A stretch of DNA of 64,000 bases from Rhabditophanes sp. KR3021 (Eukaryota > Nematoda > Chromadorea > Rhabditida > Alloionematidae), in contig CAUJLY010000006.1 of NCBI GenBank assembly GCA_963281155.1, positions 1,116,001-1,180,000 on the forward strand, written 5' to 3'. The position numbers were made by a program, and so were the translations under genes. Below, one piece after another: positions 10,392 through 21,477 of this stretch (positions are counted from its first letter, which is position 1; each line of letters opens with the position of its first letter). A model generated the notes under the pieces. That model was given only the letters and a program-made list of their open reading frames with translations. It was not told the DNA's origin and ran no database searches.

Positions 10392-11411
10392 TCAATTCCA
10401 TAGTAAATTAGCCTGATTGAAATAAATTTCTGTTTCTTCATGTAGACGTTGTGTCTTATTTGAATCAGGAAATGATGACATAGCAATCGAGTTATTTTTT
10501 CTCCTAAACAACCGCCTGAACGCCTTCTTGGTAGACCTTACCATCAAAATAAAGGTAAGTGGAAAGATAACTGTAAATATCGATGAACCAACGAGCACGA
10601 AAGGTGATATCAAGTATCTATTAATAAAACCTAATTTACATAATATATGAATGATAAAGAAAAATATACTGGTAAAGGACAACAAAGATATGGTAAGTGA
10701 AAAAAATTTGATTGATTCTATGTTTTCATTTATTTGGTATTTTTTGTTCAGATTAAAATGGATTTTCAGTTCATTCTCATAGATAACATTATTCATTTTG
10801 TATAAGGCCGTGAAGGCTAATGAACATATTATTGTCGTCATAAACCATAGAGAACAACTGATATATTCGTCTATTATTTCTAAATAATGAAGTTATTTGA
10901 TACATTTTTAATGTGTCAACCTACGAAAAGTCTGGTTAAGCGATGCTAATATTCCAATTAAAATAAAAAATAAGCAGTAAAAGGCATATTTCATATTTAA
11001 AGGTGTTGAATCATACATTTTAATTTTCTTGAATGCCTCATATCTTTCCAAAAGCATTGGACATAATAAAAAAGGCATGGGGAAAGTTGACATTTGAGCT
11101 GTACATTCAATGATGAAGTTGAATGAGTTTCCGTTGATTTGGAAAAGAACTTTGGTTATGTTTGCGAATTGGCAAGTGTTGTAATTTAGAGATAGAAGAC
11201 CAAAAATTATTAGTATCATCTTCAGGTTTGAGTGAATCATCGCTTTGTTGTAGATGAATAAATATTCTAAGATAATCAAAATAATGGATAGACCGTAATG
11301 GATGAAGGCATAAGGTATAGTAATTCTTCCAAGCATTGGACTTATTTTGTCCATTTGTTCTATATCCATTCTAAACATCACTGTTTTGTTCTGCAGTTCT
11401 AATAAATTCAT
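10392..11411 (-). CDS. 7TM chemoreceptor, Sre/Sra-superfamily-like (324 aa)
   Basis: Minus-strand exons 11411-10925 and 10879-10392. The 45-nt intron uses donor GTAGGT, which keeps frame (the overlapping GTTGAC does not). Seven hydrophobic segments are present. The TM3 end carries LLERYEAF (Glu-Arg at residues 122-123), the counterpart of the E-R motif in Sre/Sra-type receptors. A basic cluster RSTKKAFRRLFRRK follows TM7, then a polar tail, which is a normal cytoplasmic C-terminus. Full length for the class and no defect seen. Ligand unknown. Confidence 0.72.
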
Positions 11412-12005
11412 TGTAAATATTATGGATGTATTCGTTTAGATAAATTAGTTTAAATGAAGGTTAATTTCAAATATTTAGACGATTAAGTATTTTGGAGGTT
11501 AGATTCAATGACATTCAAGTTTTTGGGGTAGCAATGTTAAAGTATTTTTTATATCAAATGTTAACTAGAGAATCTGTTTTTAATTATTACTGCCTTTTAT
11601 TATAGGAAAATACCACTAAATTATAAACATTTGTCTATCAAATTAACTTATTTTAAAAAATATGAAAAACAAGGAAATTAAAATGAGACTCGGTAATGTA
11701 ATTTAATGAAAATATATTCATCATCATTTATTTTAATTAATATAAATTCAAATTTCCTCTTTCTCCAAAAAAGCTCATGAACAGGTTTAGATAATTAGAT
11801 AATTATACTAATGTAGAAATTGTTCTATCTTCATTGCAGTAAATAATTAGCTTGGCGCCATAAAATGAACTGTCTCCGTTAACAGCATCATCCAATGAAG
11901 GCATGATTTGTTCCAAATGTCAACTTTTCCTACTATATAAGGACGTATTAATTAAAAAGCTAAATCAATTTATTAACAATACACGCATCTATTCACTAAA
12001 TTAAA
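11412..12005. other. Intergenic, AT-rich
   Basis: No coding potential recognised. Confidence 0.4.
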
Positions 12006-12055
12006 ATGAACTATTTTAACCAACTTCCAGTTGAATTAGTCGAGAAAAGATTGAG
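12006..12055 (+). pseudogene. F-box-like first-exon scrap
   Basis: Encodes MNYFNQLPVELVEKRLR followed by a GTAATT donor. LPVELVEK is the start of a nematode F-box helix. The frame is not continued by any exon downstream; a tandem repeat follows directly. Short, so tentative. Confidence 0.35.
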
Positions 12056-12085
12056 GTAATTTAAATGTTAGGAATTATTTGAATT

Positions 12086-12178
12086 GCAAAAAGTTATTTT
12101 ATATTACGAATCATTTAACTGCAAAAGTTATTTTATATTACGAATCATTTAACTGCAAAAGTTATTTTATATTATGAG
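12086..12178. repeat. 34-bp tandem repeat, about 2.7 copies
   Basis: Units begin GCAAAAGTTATTTTATATTA at 12121 and 12155, with a first copy (one extra A) at 12086-12120; the third copy is truncated. Confidence 0.85.
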
Positions 12179-12209
12179 TAGGCTTTTTATGTACCTAGAA
12201 ATAAAAAAA

Positions 12210-12782
12210 TTATCCATTTCGATATCCACTTTCATATCTCACATAAATCATTTTTGAACATATATTTTGAGTTATAACTTTTCTCCCATTTATTTTTAAA
12301 ATTAAAAATTTGATCAAGTCTGGAATAGTATAAACATTTTCATTTGTTTTAATATATTCCCAGTGAGTTGCCGTATCAATTTTGTCATAACTAATTTGTG
12401 ATATTAAGGTAAGCCAATCTAATTTTCTTGTATTATAATCATATCCAATCCAGCGAGTGATAATATCAAGCATAACAGCTTAATTCTTATCTTTAATAAA
12501 ATCATAATTCATGAGACTGATGAAATTGTCAGGAGAAAAAAATCAAATGCCTTGATGCCACAAAGATCTTTCAAATTTTGACTTATTAATTTTCTAGATA
12601 AATCATTATACTCTTTGAATTCATGAGTATTTGTATTTTCAAGTAAAATGCCTTGATACATAAATAAGCCTTTGTTAGTAATCCACTCGATTAATTTATC
12701 TTATAAAACAATTTTGTTTTGCTAGGAAGAGAATGGATACTTACTTTTAAATTAGGCATTTTCCATTCCATTTGTACATTCA
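12210..12782 (-). pseudogene. BACK-domain-like relic (BTB/BACK-type)
   Basis: On the minus strand two frames together read ISQNLKDLCGIKAFDFF, then SPDNFISLMNYDFIKDKN, a stop, then VMLDIITRWIGYDYNTR and LTLISQISYDKI. The order N-L-(x)-L, fxx-nF, aIxxWIxyD...R, L resembles the BACK domain that follows BTB domains in Kelch-type adaptors. There is a frame change in a T run near 12533 and an in-frame TAA near 12480. No BTB or Kelch part could be assembled. The last part (12210-12473) is an open frame of 87 codons but is unlikely to be a gene alone. Confidence 0.35.
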
Positions 12783-13246
12783 TCAAAAACACAAGTTTGT
12801 CTTCTCTAAATTTAAAGTTATTACTAGAATTTTAACTTCTTCGACACATGAAACAAATATTCTGAAATCTTTTGTAGATTCATCATAAAATGAATTTATG
12901 GGGCCATGATACTTAAATAGAGCAAGATCTTCATTGATATTTAAAGTGAACTAAATAAATTATATACCTATTAATAACTATTTACCTCATTGGTTGTACC
13001 ATATATGGTCATTTCTTGAAGTATAACAACTTTCCCATCTGGATTTTGCGTATATTGAAATGAACATACGGAGTCATTGTAGGAAGGAATTACTATTACG
13101 GTTGTTGTTGCAGTACTTGGGTACAGATTTAGCCAATAATCTTGAACAAATGTAAATACAAATTCTTTTCCACCAGAATCAGCGCCATTTATATTTTCAA
13201 AAAGGAACCCACTAAATAAAAGTACACAAATATATTTACTCAACAT
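12783..13246 (-). CDS. IgGFc-binding-like secreted protein, N-terminal domain only
   Basis: Exons 13246-12986 and 12950-12783 (phase 0). The product starts with a signal peptide (MLSKYICVLLFSGFLFENING), then DSGGKEFVFTFVQDYW..., a start resembling the IgGFc-binding N-terminal domain that also begins the two proteins at 19.9 and 21.8 kb (there DSDGTYFVTS). The second exon continues with a beta-rich segment including FRIFVSCVEEVKILV and ends at two adjacent stops after about 154 residues. The family domain normally runs for several hundred residues, so this is a truncated member, either a short secreted form or the front of a dead gene. Confidence 0.5.
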
Positions 13247-14074
13247 ATTAAATTATAATAAATAATATGTATTAATGAAGAGGTACTATTTATATAAATA
13301 TTTTTATCTTATCATGATAAACATGTTATCTAGCAACCTTACTTCTTGTATTAAGATATTTTATAAAAAAAATTAATAACTGATAAGAACCTTTTAAAAT
13401 GACGTAAAATATTCGATGCAGTGTAGTTTGGTGCAAAAAACGAGTACAGACTACTCGCAACGTTGCGTTTACATGTCATCTAGAAACACCTTTTTGCAAC
13501 AGATTTTAACCTTGTGACAAAATAATAATACCTGTATTGACCCTACCCATAGACATCTAAAAAATGGTCCAAATAAAAACAAAAAAATTAGTTTTTTTTA
13601 GCACCCTGAGAATTTTCCAAAACGTCTTTCAGATACGATTTATATGCATCCCTGGCGAAAATCATTATTTTACGCTTATTTCCTTTTATAATAGATGAAA
13701 TCTACCTTTTAACACATATTATCTTCATCAAAACACATCCTTTCAAAACATAAATTAAAATAAGTACAGCTTATCGTCATTCTTCTCGGAAATTATTCAT
13801 ACAATTTCAACACATTAACTACGACAAATCAACACATACCGCAACTAACTTCATTTTTCTCTTCATAATCCAAAAAAGATAATACATACTACATGTGCAT
13901 TAAACTATAAAAATATTATGTATGCCGTAATAACTTCTTTTTACACCAACAACAATCTTATTTTTCCTATAATTACTAATTAACACTTCTTACAAAATAA
14001 AGGCGTCTGAATTCGGTTATTTCAGTAACTTCATTAACTATACAGTCTTTGTTTACACAAAAAAACATTCAAGA
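13247..14074. other. Intergenic
   Basis: A shared upstream region between the minus-strand IgGFc-like fragment and the plus-strand receptor. No motif recognised beyond AT-rich sequence. Confidence 0.4.
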
Positions 14075-15043
14075 ATGTCTTTTGAAGATTATTACTTTTC
14101 ATCAATATTCTCAATAATAATCACTACTATTTATCTTCCCATTGTCTTTGCTTTATTCAAGCTGTCAATTTCTAAGAAAAAATGGCACCTTAATTTTAGG
14201 TATTGTATTTTTGTTTATGGCTTGCTAAGTTTATTTTGGTCTGTTTTGAATAGCGGTAGGGCAGTTATTAATATAATGTCGATTTATATGTATTTTGATG
14301 ACAAGGCAAATTTTTATATTTCTATTTTTGAGGATATTCGATTTGTATGTTTCAGCGCATCTAAATTTGCCTTCGCTGGAATTATGGTTGAGAGATTCGT
14401 GTCGATGTATCACCGCAAGAAGTATGAAAATAAAAGGACTATTTGGTATTGTGTTGGATTGTCTTTTACAGTGATACCCTTGGGTTGGGGAAATAGAATG
14501 ATCAAATACTTGGCAAATCTTACGGCATTGCAATTTAATTTGATTGGCATTATAACTAATTGTTTGTTTGCTCTATTTTATGTAATTGTTAGAGTGTATT
14601 GTTACAAAGTTTTAGATAGACATGACAGTATATTGAAGTCGCTAAGTGAAAAATTTATTACTCAACAAAATAAGACTATTTTAGCTAGGTCTTCAACAAT
14701 GATGTCTATTTATTATCTTATGCAACTATTCTCAGACATTTTTATCAATGGTATTTCCTTAATTACAACATATTCAAATTATGTGAACATTATTTTGGTG
14801 TGGTATTCCTTAACAAATATTGTCTTAGCCTTCTGTCTCCTTTCCTTCATCATCAATGATAATCCTTTTATCTTCATTCTTAACAAAACATTATTTTTAT
14901 TATGCTGCATGAAACCACCTTTCCTTCATCCAACTCATTCAACCATTGAACCTCAAAACAACATTTATCTAAACACTGTATATCAGCCACCACTCAACGA
15001 ACACGGAGACATCTATTTCAAATTAATGAAAAGAACTTGGTAA
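14075..15043 (+). CDS. 7TM chemoreceptor, Sre-like (322 aa), intronless
   Basis: A single open frame with seven hydrophobic segments. TM3 ends GIMVERFVSMYHRKKYE: Glu-Arg at residues 106-107 and a YE pair about 13 residues later, the pattern of Sre-class receptors (ER...A...YE). A long polar C-terminal tail (from about residue 280) follows TM7. The ATG at 14075 is the first in frame and sits directly before TM1. A decayed copy lies 1 kb downstream (16111-16490). The absence of introns contrasts with the spliced receptor at 10.4-11.4 kb and allows a retro-origin, but it is not proof. Confidence 0.72.
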   Translation: MSFEDYYFSSIFSIIITTIYLPIVFALFKLSISKKKWHLNFRYCIFVYGLLSLFWSVLNSGRAVINIMSIYMYFDDKANFYISIFEDIRFVCFSASKFAFAGIMVERFVSMYHRKKYENKRTIWYCVGLSFTVIPLGWGNRMIKYLANLTALQFNLIGIITNCLFALFYVIVRVYCYKVLDRHDSILKSLSEKFITQQNKTILARSSTMMSIYYLMQLFSDIFINGISLITTYSNYVNIILVWYSLTNIVLAFCLLSFIINDNPFIFILNKTLFLLCCMKPPFLHPTHSTIEPQNNIYLNTVYQPPLNEHGDIYFKLMKRTW

Positions 15044-16110
15044 TTCCCCTACCAATTTCCCTTTGTTTCAAATGCCATAAACAATTTAAAATAATCGCAT
15101 TACTCAAAAGCAAAACGTCACATAATAAAAAATGCGCCTTTTATTATTCGCCTTTGTTAATAAAATTGGGAATAAATATGTAATGTAGTTTGCTTTTACA
15201 TTTTTGGTAAATTTACTCTCCTTATATCTGAATCATTTATTTTTCAAATATATTTTATTTACACATTACATATAGATGCCTTATGGCTTTGAAAACCTTA
15301 GAGTACAAAGTTAACTTTATCATCTTTTATTATTCATCAAATAACACTTTTCTCTACTCCAGCAACCTATTTAAAGCCATTTTATCTTTCTTTAGACACC
15401 ATAATAATTAAGAGTTCTTGCCGTTCACATTCATAGACAGAAAATTGGATTAACTTCCAAAACACCTGTTTTTATCAAAAATACATATCTTTATTATTTC
15501 TATCCATTCATTCACAACATTCCATTCTTCAAAACGTACTCATTCTCAATTTTATCTAATTACAAACATCACTAATACTGTACATATCTTATTTTGTAAA
15601 CACCTTAAATACAATCTCCACCTGACTTACAGATCTCCATATTCCCCATCCATAACAGACCTCCTTATCACATATCCTTTGTATAACTTAATGCATCTCT
15701 TATACCTAAAAACCCAATGCCACACAAACTTCCGATACTCATTTGCCAACCTGGACAACAACAAATATCTTGATAGCTACATTCGTGTTGATGGCACTGT
15801 CAATAAAAAAGAATTTATCCTTTGACGAAATTTAATTGAGTTTAATGTCCGACAATGCCCTCCCACCAATCTATCGTCCTAATATTTTATTGGTTTATTT
15901 TGTGATGCCATGCCATCACACCTAAATTTACATTTTATATTTATGATTAGTTATCGTCTATAATGCTATTAGAATTATTGTCATGGTTTTGACTTGATTA
16001 GAACCTATTTTTGTAATTCTCAATAAAGACCTTGTCATTTATGAAGTGGGGGCTTGAGTTACTTCCCTTTCTACTCAGCGGATACGCCAAAACTTTTATT
16101 TTTTCTAATA
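15044..16110. other. Intergenic, strongly C-over-G biased on the plus strand
   Basis: No gene found. In 15481-15660 I count 48 C against 6 G. AT-rich with pyrimidine tracts. Confidence 0.5.
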
Positions 16111-16490
16111 GAAGAAATCATAATAATTGAGGATAGTCGTTCTGTCATGTATGATGCCTCCAAATTTAGCTTTGCAATCATTTTAGTTAACGATACACGA
16201 CCATCAAATCAACAAAACTTATGAAAAGAATACCCATTTATGGAAATTTGTAGTAGCTTCCATACTCCCTCTTCTATTAAAATTTGGAATCCGCAAAAGA
16301 AAATACATCGAGGGAGTATCAACACTTCAATTTAATAGTTTCCTTCTTAGATACAATCTATCCACTTCTTTACTATATAGTGCAAAGTTACAGCAAAAAG
16401 GATATTATTTTGGAAAGCTTATCTGTATATAATCAAACAAGATATGTAACTATTGAAACAGGCACCAACAAAGATTTTCCATCTTTTTGA
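16111..16490 (+). pseudogene. Decayed tandem copy of the Sre-like receptor
   Basis: Three frames in turn match the middle of the receptor at 14075-15043: IIEDSRSVMYDASKFSFA (compare IFEDIRFVCFSASKFAFA), then NKTYEKNTHLWK (compare RKKYENKRTIWY) and VSTLQFN (compare LTALQFN), then LIVSFLDTIYPLLYYIVQ (compare LIGIITNCLFALFYVIVR) and IILESLS (compare SILKSLS). At least two frameshifts separate these pieces and neither ends of the gene remain. Clear sequence-level evidence of a dead paralogue. Confidence 0.82.
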
Positions 16491-16535
16491 TGCAATTGAT
16501 TTTGAGTTCGTAAAATACGTCAAATTCAACATCTG

Positions 16536-16645
16536 ATGGAATTGATGAGGGATGGGAAGAACTTTATGAGTTTGTATTTCCAAAAGATCAAACTAATAGA
16601 GGTGGTCTTAAAGCGCTTAAAGCTGCTAAGAGGTGGAAGAAATAA
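16536..16645 (+). pseudogene. Fragment like the C-terminus of Crooked-neck (HAT-repeat splicing factor)
   Basis: A frame of about 33 codons reads DEGWEELYEFVFPKDQTN and ends LKAAKRWKK then stop. It resembles the end of Crooked neck/CRNKL1 proteins, where an acidic GWEEYxDYIFPEDxxN motif is followed by LKxLxxAKxWKK. No HAT repeats precede it, so it is a stranded last-exon piece or partial retrocopy. Recognition is from memory of the family motif. Confidence 0.45.
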
Positions 16646-17041
16646 GCTGACGATATTGTTGTTTAAATTAGAAATTGACTAAATTGGGTACATCATTTCT
16701 GTAATTGTCTTTTAATTAACACATTTTTATATTATTTAATTTCTTTAAATGTTATGTTTCGAATGATAACGAATTTAAATATGTGTGATAATTCCTTTTT
16801 TAACCACCATAGTAAGATATACTTTTAAAATATATCATAACTTGATCATGTCTATTTTATAATATCACGTGATGTTTTACTCGTCGTGCAAAGCTATCAA
16901 TTATTTCAAAATTATTTTGCAGCAATTTATTTAAACATATATCCCTTGTAATATTTAATTTTTATGCGTACGCATTCTAACCAATTATTTTTAATATTTC
17001 CCTACAACTTTATTTTATTTTCAGATACTTAATTATTTATA
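16646..17041. other. Intergenic, AT-rich
   Basis: Promoter side of the following gene; nothing recognised. Confidence 0.4.
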
Positions 17042-18622
17042 ATGCATCCAAAAAACAAAGCAGCTATGGAGATCGCTTTAAAACAAACTAACATTGCTGA
17101 AGCATGCACAAAATACGTATCAAACATATTTGCCTTTTCAAGAACTTGTAAAGAATACTTTAATGTAACTAAAAAGTTCCGAATTCGTCAAGTGGAAAAG
17201 ATTAACGATCACGACGAACTATCTTTATATGGTTCTACAGTTTGCTATACCAATACTTTTCTTAGTGAAATAAAGCGTGTTTCATCAGAAAATGAATTTA
17301 GGGAACTGCTTGAACAAGTTCCCTCATATCACTGGCTTTCTCTGACTAAACTTGAACTTTATTTGGGCCTTGAAAATGAATATAATTATGAAAAAGAAAA
17401 CTATATGGAATCAATTCTAGCTATATGCTTCCAAAAAGCGACTAATTTAGAAAAAATGACATTGAGTTCATACGAAAATATAGCTAATAATCACATAATA
17501 TTATTAAAACTACTTGGTGGATTCAAGTCTGATTCATTAAAAACAATTAATTTTAGTTTATCATTTTTTACTTATTCAGCTACCACATGTTTTGAAAAAG
17601 CATCTTCCTTCAAGTCATTGCTAAAAGAAAACTTTCCAAATTTCGAACATATTCATGTGGATGTTTTTGTTGATGGATACAATAAACGTTTACTAAAGAA
17701 GTTGGCATCTTTGTTTAAAAGCAGTTTATCAAGTGAATTGGATATTTTTATTTTTAATATGCATTTTTCATCTAGCAAAGGAATGCTTGATTTTAACGAT
17801 ATTTTTAGTGATATTCATTCAAGTCAAATTAAATTCGTCTTTTCCGGTTTAGAATTAAATGCAAATTGTGATAAACAATTTATGGATACTCCACATGCCG
17901 AACAATTAATCCAAAATATACACTTTAACAATTTTATGTATTTGCATAAAGGTATGGAGATCATCCATGATTTAGAAATATATGATAAGATCAAAAGCAT
18001 GCATTTTATTTCTTCAAACTTTGAACATCTTACTGATGAAAGTTTTCAATTTGTGACTGCTTCACTTAAACACTTGTCAAATTTGAAAGACGTTAATATA
18101 TCATCATATTTAGTACTAGAGAATGATATTCAAAAAGTCAAAACCTTTATGCTTTCTTTTCCAACCACTATTGAAGGATTGAAGCTTACTGAATCAGATT
18201 TTGATATGATGGACATGGGGCGCAAATTGGCGGAAAGCTATCCCAATTTGAAAAAACTTAATATTACGTTTTCTGAAAAGTTTGATTTTGATCCTAGTTA
18301 TTTTATGGCCTTCCAAAATATTGGAATCATAAAAATGGACTGTGTTGGAAAATGTAATTTTAGTGTTCCAAAATCACTGAGACTCTTAATTATTAATTGT
18401 GTTCCAACTAATACATCTTGTTCTTTTGGGGAAAGGAAAAATTTACTGTTTGATAATGAAATTTGCTGTTGCAGTCAACGCAAATTACCATTACCTAATC
18501 TTGTCGTTAATACAGAAATAGGATATAGCGATACTTATATTCATTATAAGCATATTAATGATTTTGATGTGTATTTTAAAAATATGAAAAAATATACGCC
18601 TTATTATGCTGACTTATTGTAA
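17042..18622 (+). CDS. F-box/LRR-like protein (526 aa), intronless
   Basis: A single uninterrupted frame. Residues about 25-50 (YVSNIFAFSRTCKEYFNVTKKFRIRQ) resemble the second half of an F-box (L...L...C+.f); the usual LP motif at the start is absent or too diverged to see. The rest is made of repeated Leu/Phe-x-x-Leu segments (for example NLEKMTL, SLKTINF, NLKDVNI, NLKKLNI) spaced like degenerate leucine-rich repeats. Such proteins usually act as substrate receptors of SCF ubiquitin ligases. No signal peptide. A decayed copy of its N-terminal third lies at 19051-19594. Alternative: a nematode-specific LRR-like protein without a functional F-box. Confidence 0.6.
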   Translation: MHPKNKAAMEIALKQTNIAEACTKYVSNIFAFSRTCKEYFNVTKKFRIRQVEKINDHDELSLYGSTVCYTNTFLSEIKRVSSENEFRELLEQVPSYHWLSLTKLELYLGLENEYNYEKENYMESILAICFQKATNLEKMTLSSYENIANNHIILLKLLGGFKSDSLKTINFSLSFFTYSATTCFEKASSFKSLLKENFPNFEHIHVDVFVDGYNKRLLKKLASLFKSSLSSELDIFIFNMHFSSSKGMLDFNDIFSDIHSSQIKFVFSGLELNANCDKQFMDTPHAEQLIQNIHFNNFMYLHKGMEIIHDLEIYDKIKSMHFISSNFEHLTDESFQFVTASLKHLSNLKDVNISSYLVLENDIQKVKTFMLSFPTTIEGLKLTESDFDMMDMGRKLAESYPNLKKLNITFSEKFDFDPSYFMAFQNIGIIKMDCVGKCNFSVPKSLRLLIINCVPTNTSCSFGERKNLLFDNEICCCSQRKLPLPNLVVNTEIGYSDTYIHYKHINDFDVYFKNMKKYTPYYADLL

Positions 18623-19050
18623 ATAAAATTAATGGATAATTAATATATCGTCTTTTAGGTTTTTGAATGCATGTTATTCTACATAACTTTTCTTAAAGAA
18701 GTTATTTGCTCGTTATTTTATGATGTACACTTTTATGATGATATTCGTATTTTATGCAACGAAGTATGTTGATCTCACATTTAAAGTCGTTGTAACGCAT
18801 CTTTAATAAAATGTGTTGATCATAATTGCATTACTAATGCTTAAACTTTAACTCAGTTGTACTTGCTGATGTTATTCACTTTCTACCTTTCTTGCATTAT
18901 ATCCTATTTGTATCGAAATAAACGTCGTAACATCTCTTGTACTTAAAGTTTACAGCACAAATCTTCAGTTTACATCCTCATTAATCCTATAACCTTTTAA
19001 TTTCACACATTTTCCCTTTCCTTACAACTTTTATTATATATTATTTATAG
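18623..19050. other. Intergenic
   Basis: Nothing recognised; separates the intact gene from its decayed copy. Confidence 0.4.
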
Positions 19051-19594
19051 ACTTATTGAAAATGAATTTGGAGAATTACTTGAGAAAGTTCCATCTTATT
19101 ATTGGCTTTCTCTAAAAGAACTCCTAATTTATGTTGATTTTGTGAGAAGTGATTATGGTTATTAAAACGAAAATTTCATGAAATCCATAGTAGTTGTTTA
19201 TTTACAAAAAGCCACTAATGTAGAAAAGTTGCTATTGAGTACACGCAAGGATATGGTTTTTGATTCAAATCAGAACCCTTGAAAACAATTTAACTTGAGT
19301 CTAACTGTTTTGAAGAAGACAATAAGCAATTTTTTGAAGTGCGTCTATCTTCACGTCAATTTTAAACGAAAACTGTGTTCTTTTGAAAATATTTGTGTGT
19401 CTATTTATATTGATGAGTACATTGCAGGTATCTTAAATGATCTGGTAAGTTATTTAACTAACAGTTCAACAAACAGATTTGATAGTTTCATCATTCACAT
19501 GAATAACATTATTTTAGAATTCGGAACGATTTTACATAGCTTCAGCTACTATTTGTCTGTTTCTACTTTCAAACTATATACTTGTGAATTATAA
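19051..19594 (+). pseudogene. Decayed tandem copy of the F-box/LRR-like gene
   Basis: The translated stretch ENEFGELLEKVPSYYWLSL matches ENEFRELLEQVPSYHWLSL of the gene at 17042. Further matches are NENFMKSI with KENYMESI, and QKATNVEKLLLS with QKATNLEKMTLS. Stops occur near 19163 and 19280, and a frame change leads into a 99-codon open stretch (19295-19594) that corresponds loosely to the following part. No F-box start remains. Confidence 0.82.
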
Positions 19595-19860
19595 CTAAGT
19601 CAATTGATGTGATTTAAATCTAATAAATTTTGAAACTTTACATGTACTTCGTGAGTCAAATCTTTTTTTACATAATAAAATTTTATTTAATGTTATATTA
19701 GTAATATGAAATCATTCCTGACAAAAAAGACACAAAATAAAGAGCAAAGAATATTTGTCTAAGATTTGTTTAGTTACTGATAAATTATTGCCAACTATAA
19801 TAAGACCATACTTATATATTGATAGTTCATTTCCAAGTTGTGTAACTACACTTTTAAAAA

Positions 19861-21477
19861 ATAAAAGTTCTGCTTGTAGTTTTACCTTTTTTGTTGTGCT
19901 TAAATTATTTGTATGCTGCACAAGATTCAGATGGAACTTATTTTGTTACTAGTTTTCCTTGGTTTAGTGAACCAAATCCAAACAATATTGGAATTACTTT
20001 GAATTTTTTCAATAATGCGGCTCAGAAAAATATTGTTACTATTAGTTATTGGTTCGTGGCTACAAAGATTAAGGAAACTCAAACTGTTGCTTTGGATGCA
20101 AATGCTGTTGGGAGTGTAAGTTAAGATTCAAAAATAGTTATTTATGTATATTTTTGTAGACTAACTTGTTTTTCCGTGACGTTGTCAAAGATTTCCTTGA
20201 TTTCTCCAAAGAGCATAGCCTAATCCCTGACCCACGTATCATTATTAGTTCTCAATATTCGATCAAAGTTATCTCAAGAATTTTTAATCAAGCTACCGGT
20301 CTAGGAGATGCAGAGATGATCCCATCTTCTGCTATTGCTCAACTCAATTACCTGGTTCAACTTCCCCCAGCCAATCCTGGAGCTACCCAAATAATTCACA
20401 TCTTAGGATCAGATACAACAGATGCCACAGTCAACGTATATCACTTCATTGATGGCACATATTATCAAACCTACATTTTGAATGTCAAAAAGGAATTTGG
20501 ATCTTACCAAAATGTAATTACAACTTTTGCTGCCGACCCAAAGAGAAGACATGCTTTTTCAATCTATTCAGACAAAGCGATTTACGTTATTGGAGCCGTG
20601 TCTCACATCAACTTACTATCAACCAGTGTAACCAATGACCCAGCCACAGCCGACAGCATCACCGACTATGGAATGATGCATTTCTACCCACTACATTACT
20701 TTGACTGCACCTATTCCTTTTTCCTGAGGATCAGAAGATCGTCGTATGCTAACTTCAGACTACACTAAGTCTGTTTATGTTACCCCTCCTAGAAATAATG
20801 CATGTATAGATCAACTTCCAATTAATGTTTTCAGACAAGTTACGGGAAATAAACCTTCAATTGTTCATTTGCAAAATTTTGTTGCATCAACTATGACTCT
20901 GACACCAAATAATCAGGGAGGAACTTCTTCGCTTCTCTCTTACACGCCCTGGATTAGATTTGGTGGTTTGAGAGGAACAACAGCGGATACCCTAGACCAA
21001 CTATTTTCAGCATTTCTCCATTATGTGCCGGAAACGAGTCAATTCGTGACAGGGTCTGTCAATTTAGCTACATTTTCACCTAATTCAATTATTGAAGTTT
21101 ATGCTGACTCGACTGTAACCTCAACTTCCTTCTATCTCGATGGATTATTTGTAGATGGAACGATGTTTAAATCATCTTCTAAAATCGCCTTTTTTGATGG
21201 CAAATACAATGTCTTTACTATTCTAGTTAAGAACGCCGGTTTCCACGTTCTTCGTGTAGCAGGAACCGGTACATACGTGGCATATGTGATGGGAGATAAT
21301 GTCAAAGATTTAACGGGATCGTATGGGTATGTTGCTGGATATAATATTAATAAACTTGCCGTTTATAATACTGGCCCGGGAACTCAAAAGCCTCCAGTGA
21401 CAACAACTAAAGGTAGTAGTATGGCTGAGAGATCTTTGTTAACGATATTGTTTGCTTCTATACTTTTAAATGTGTAA
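19861..21477 (+). pseudogene. IgGFc-binding-like gene, dead copy A
   Basis: Exons 19861-20115 and 20160-21477, with the intron in the same place as in the intact twin at 21839-23447. A full signal peptide is encoded (KVLLVVLPFLLCLNYLYA then AQDSDGTYFVTS), but the codon that should be ATG is ATA at 19861-19863; a stop lies two codons upstream and no other in-frame ATG exists in exon 1. At 20725-20760 the frame changes twice: the conserved HYFDCTYSF ... DQK ... LTSDYTKSVYV is spread over three frames. The C-terminus still shows the Thr-rich linker and hydrophobic tail. Lost start plus frame breaks make it a recent pseudogene unless the assembly is wrong at both places. Confidence 0.82.

Noticed and set aside
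12086..12178. CRISPR-like direct repeat
   Set aside because: Head-to-tail copies without unique spacers, in a eukaryotic genome: an ordinary tandem repeat.
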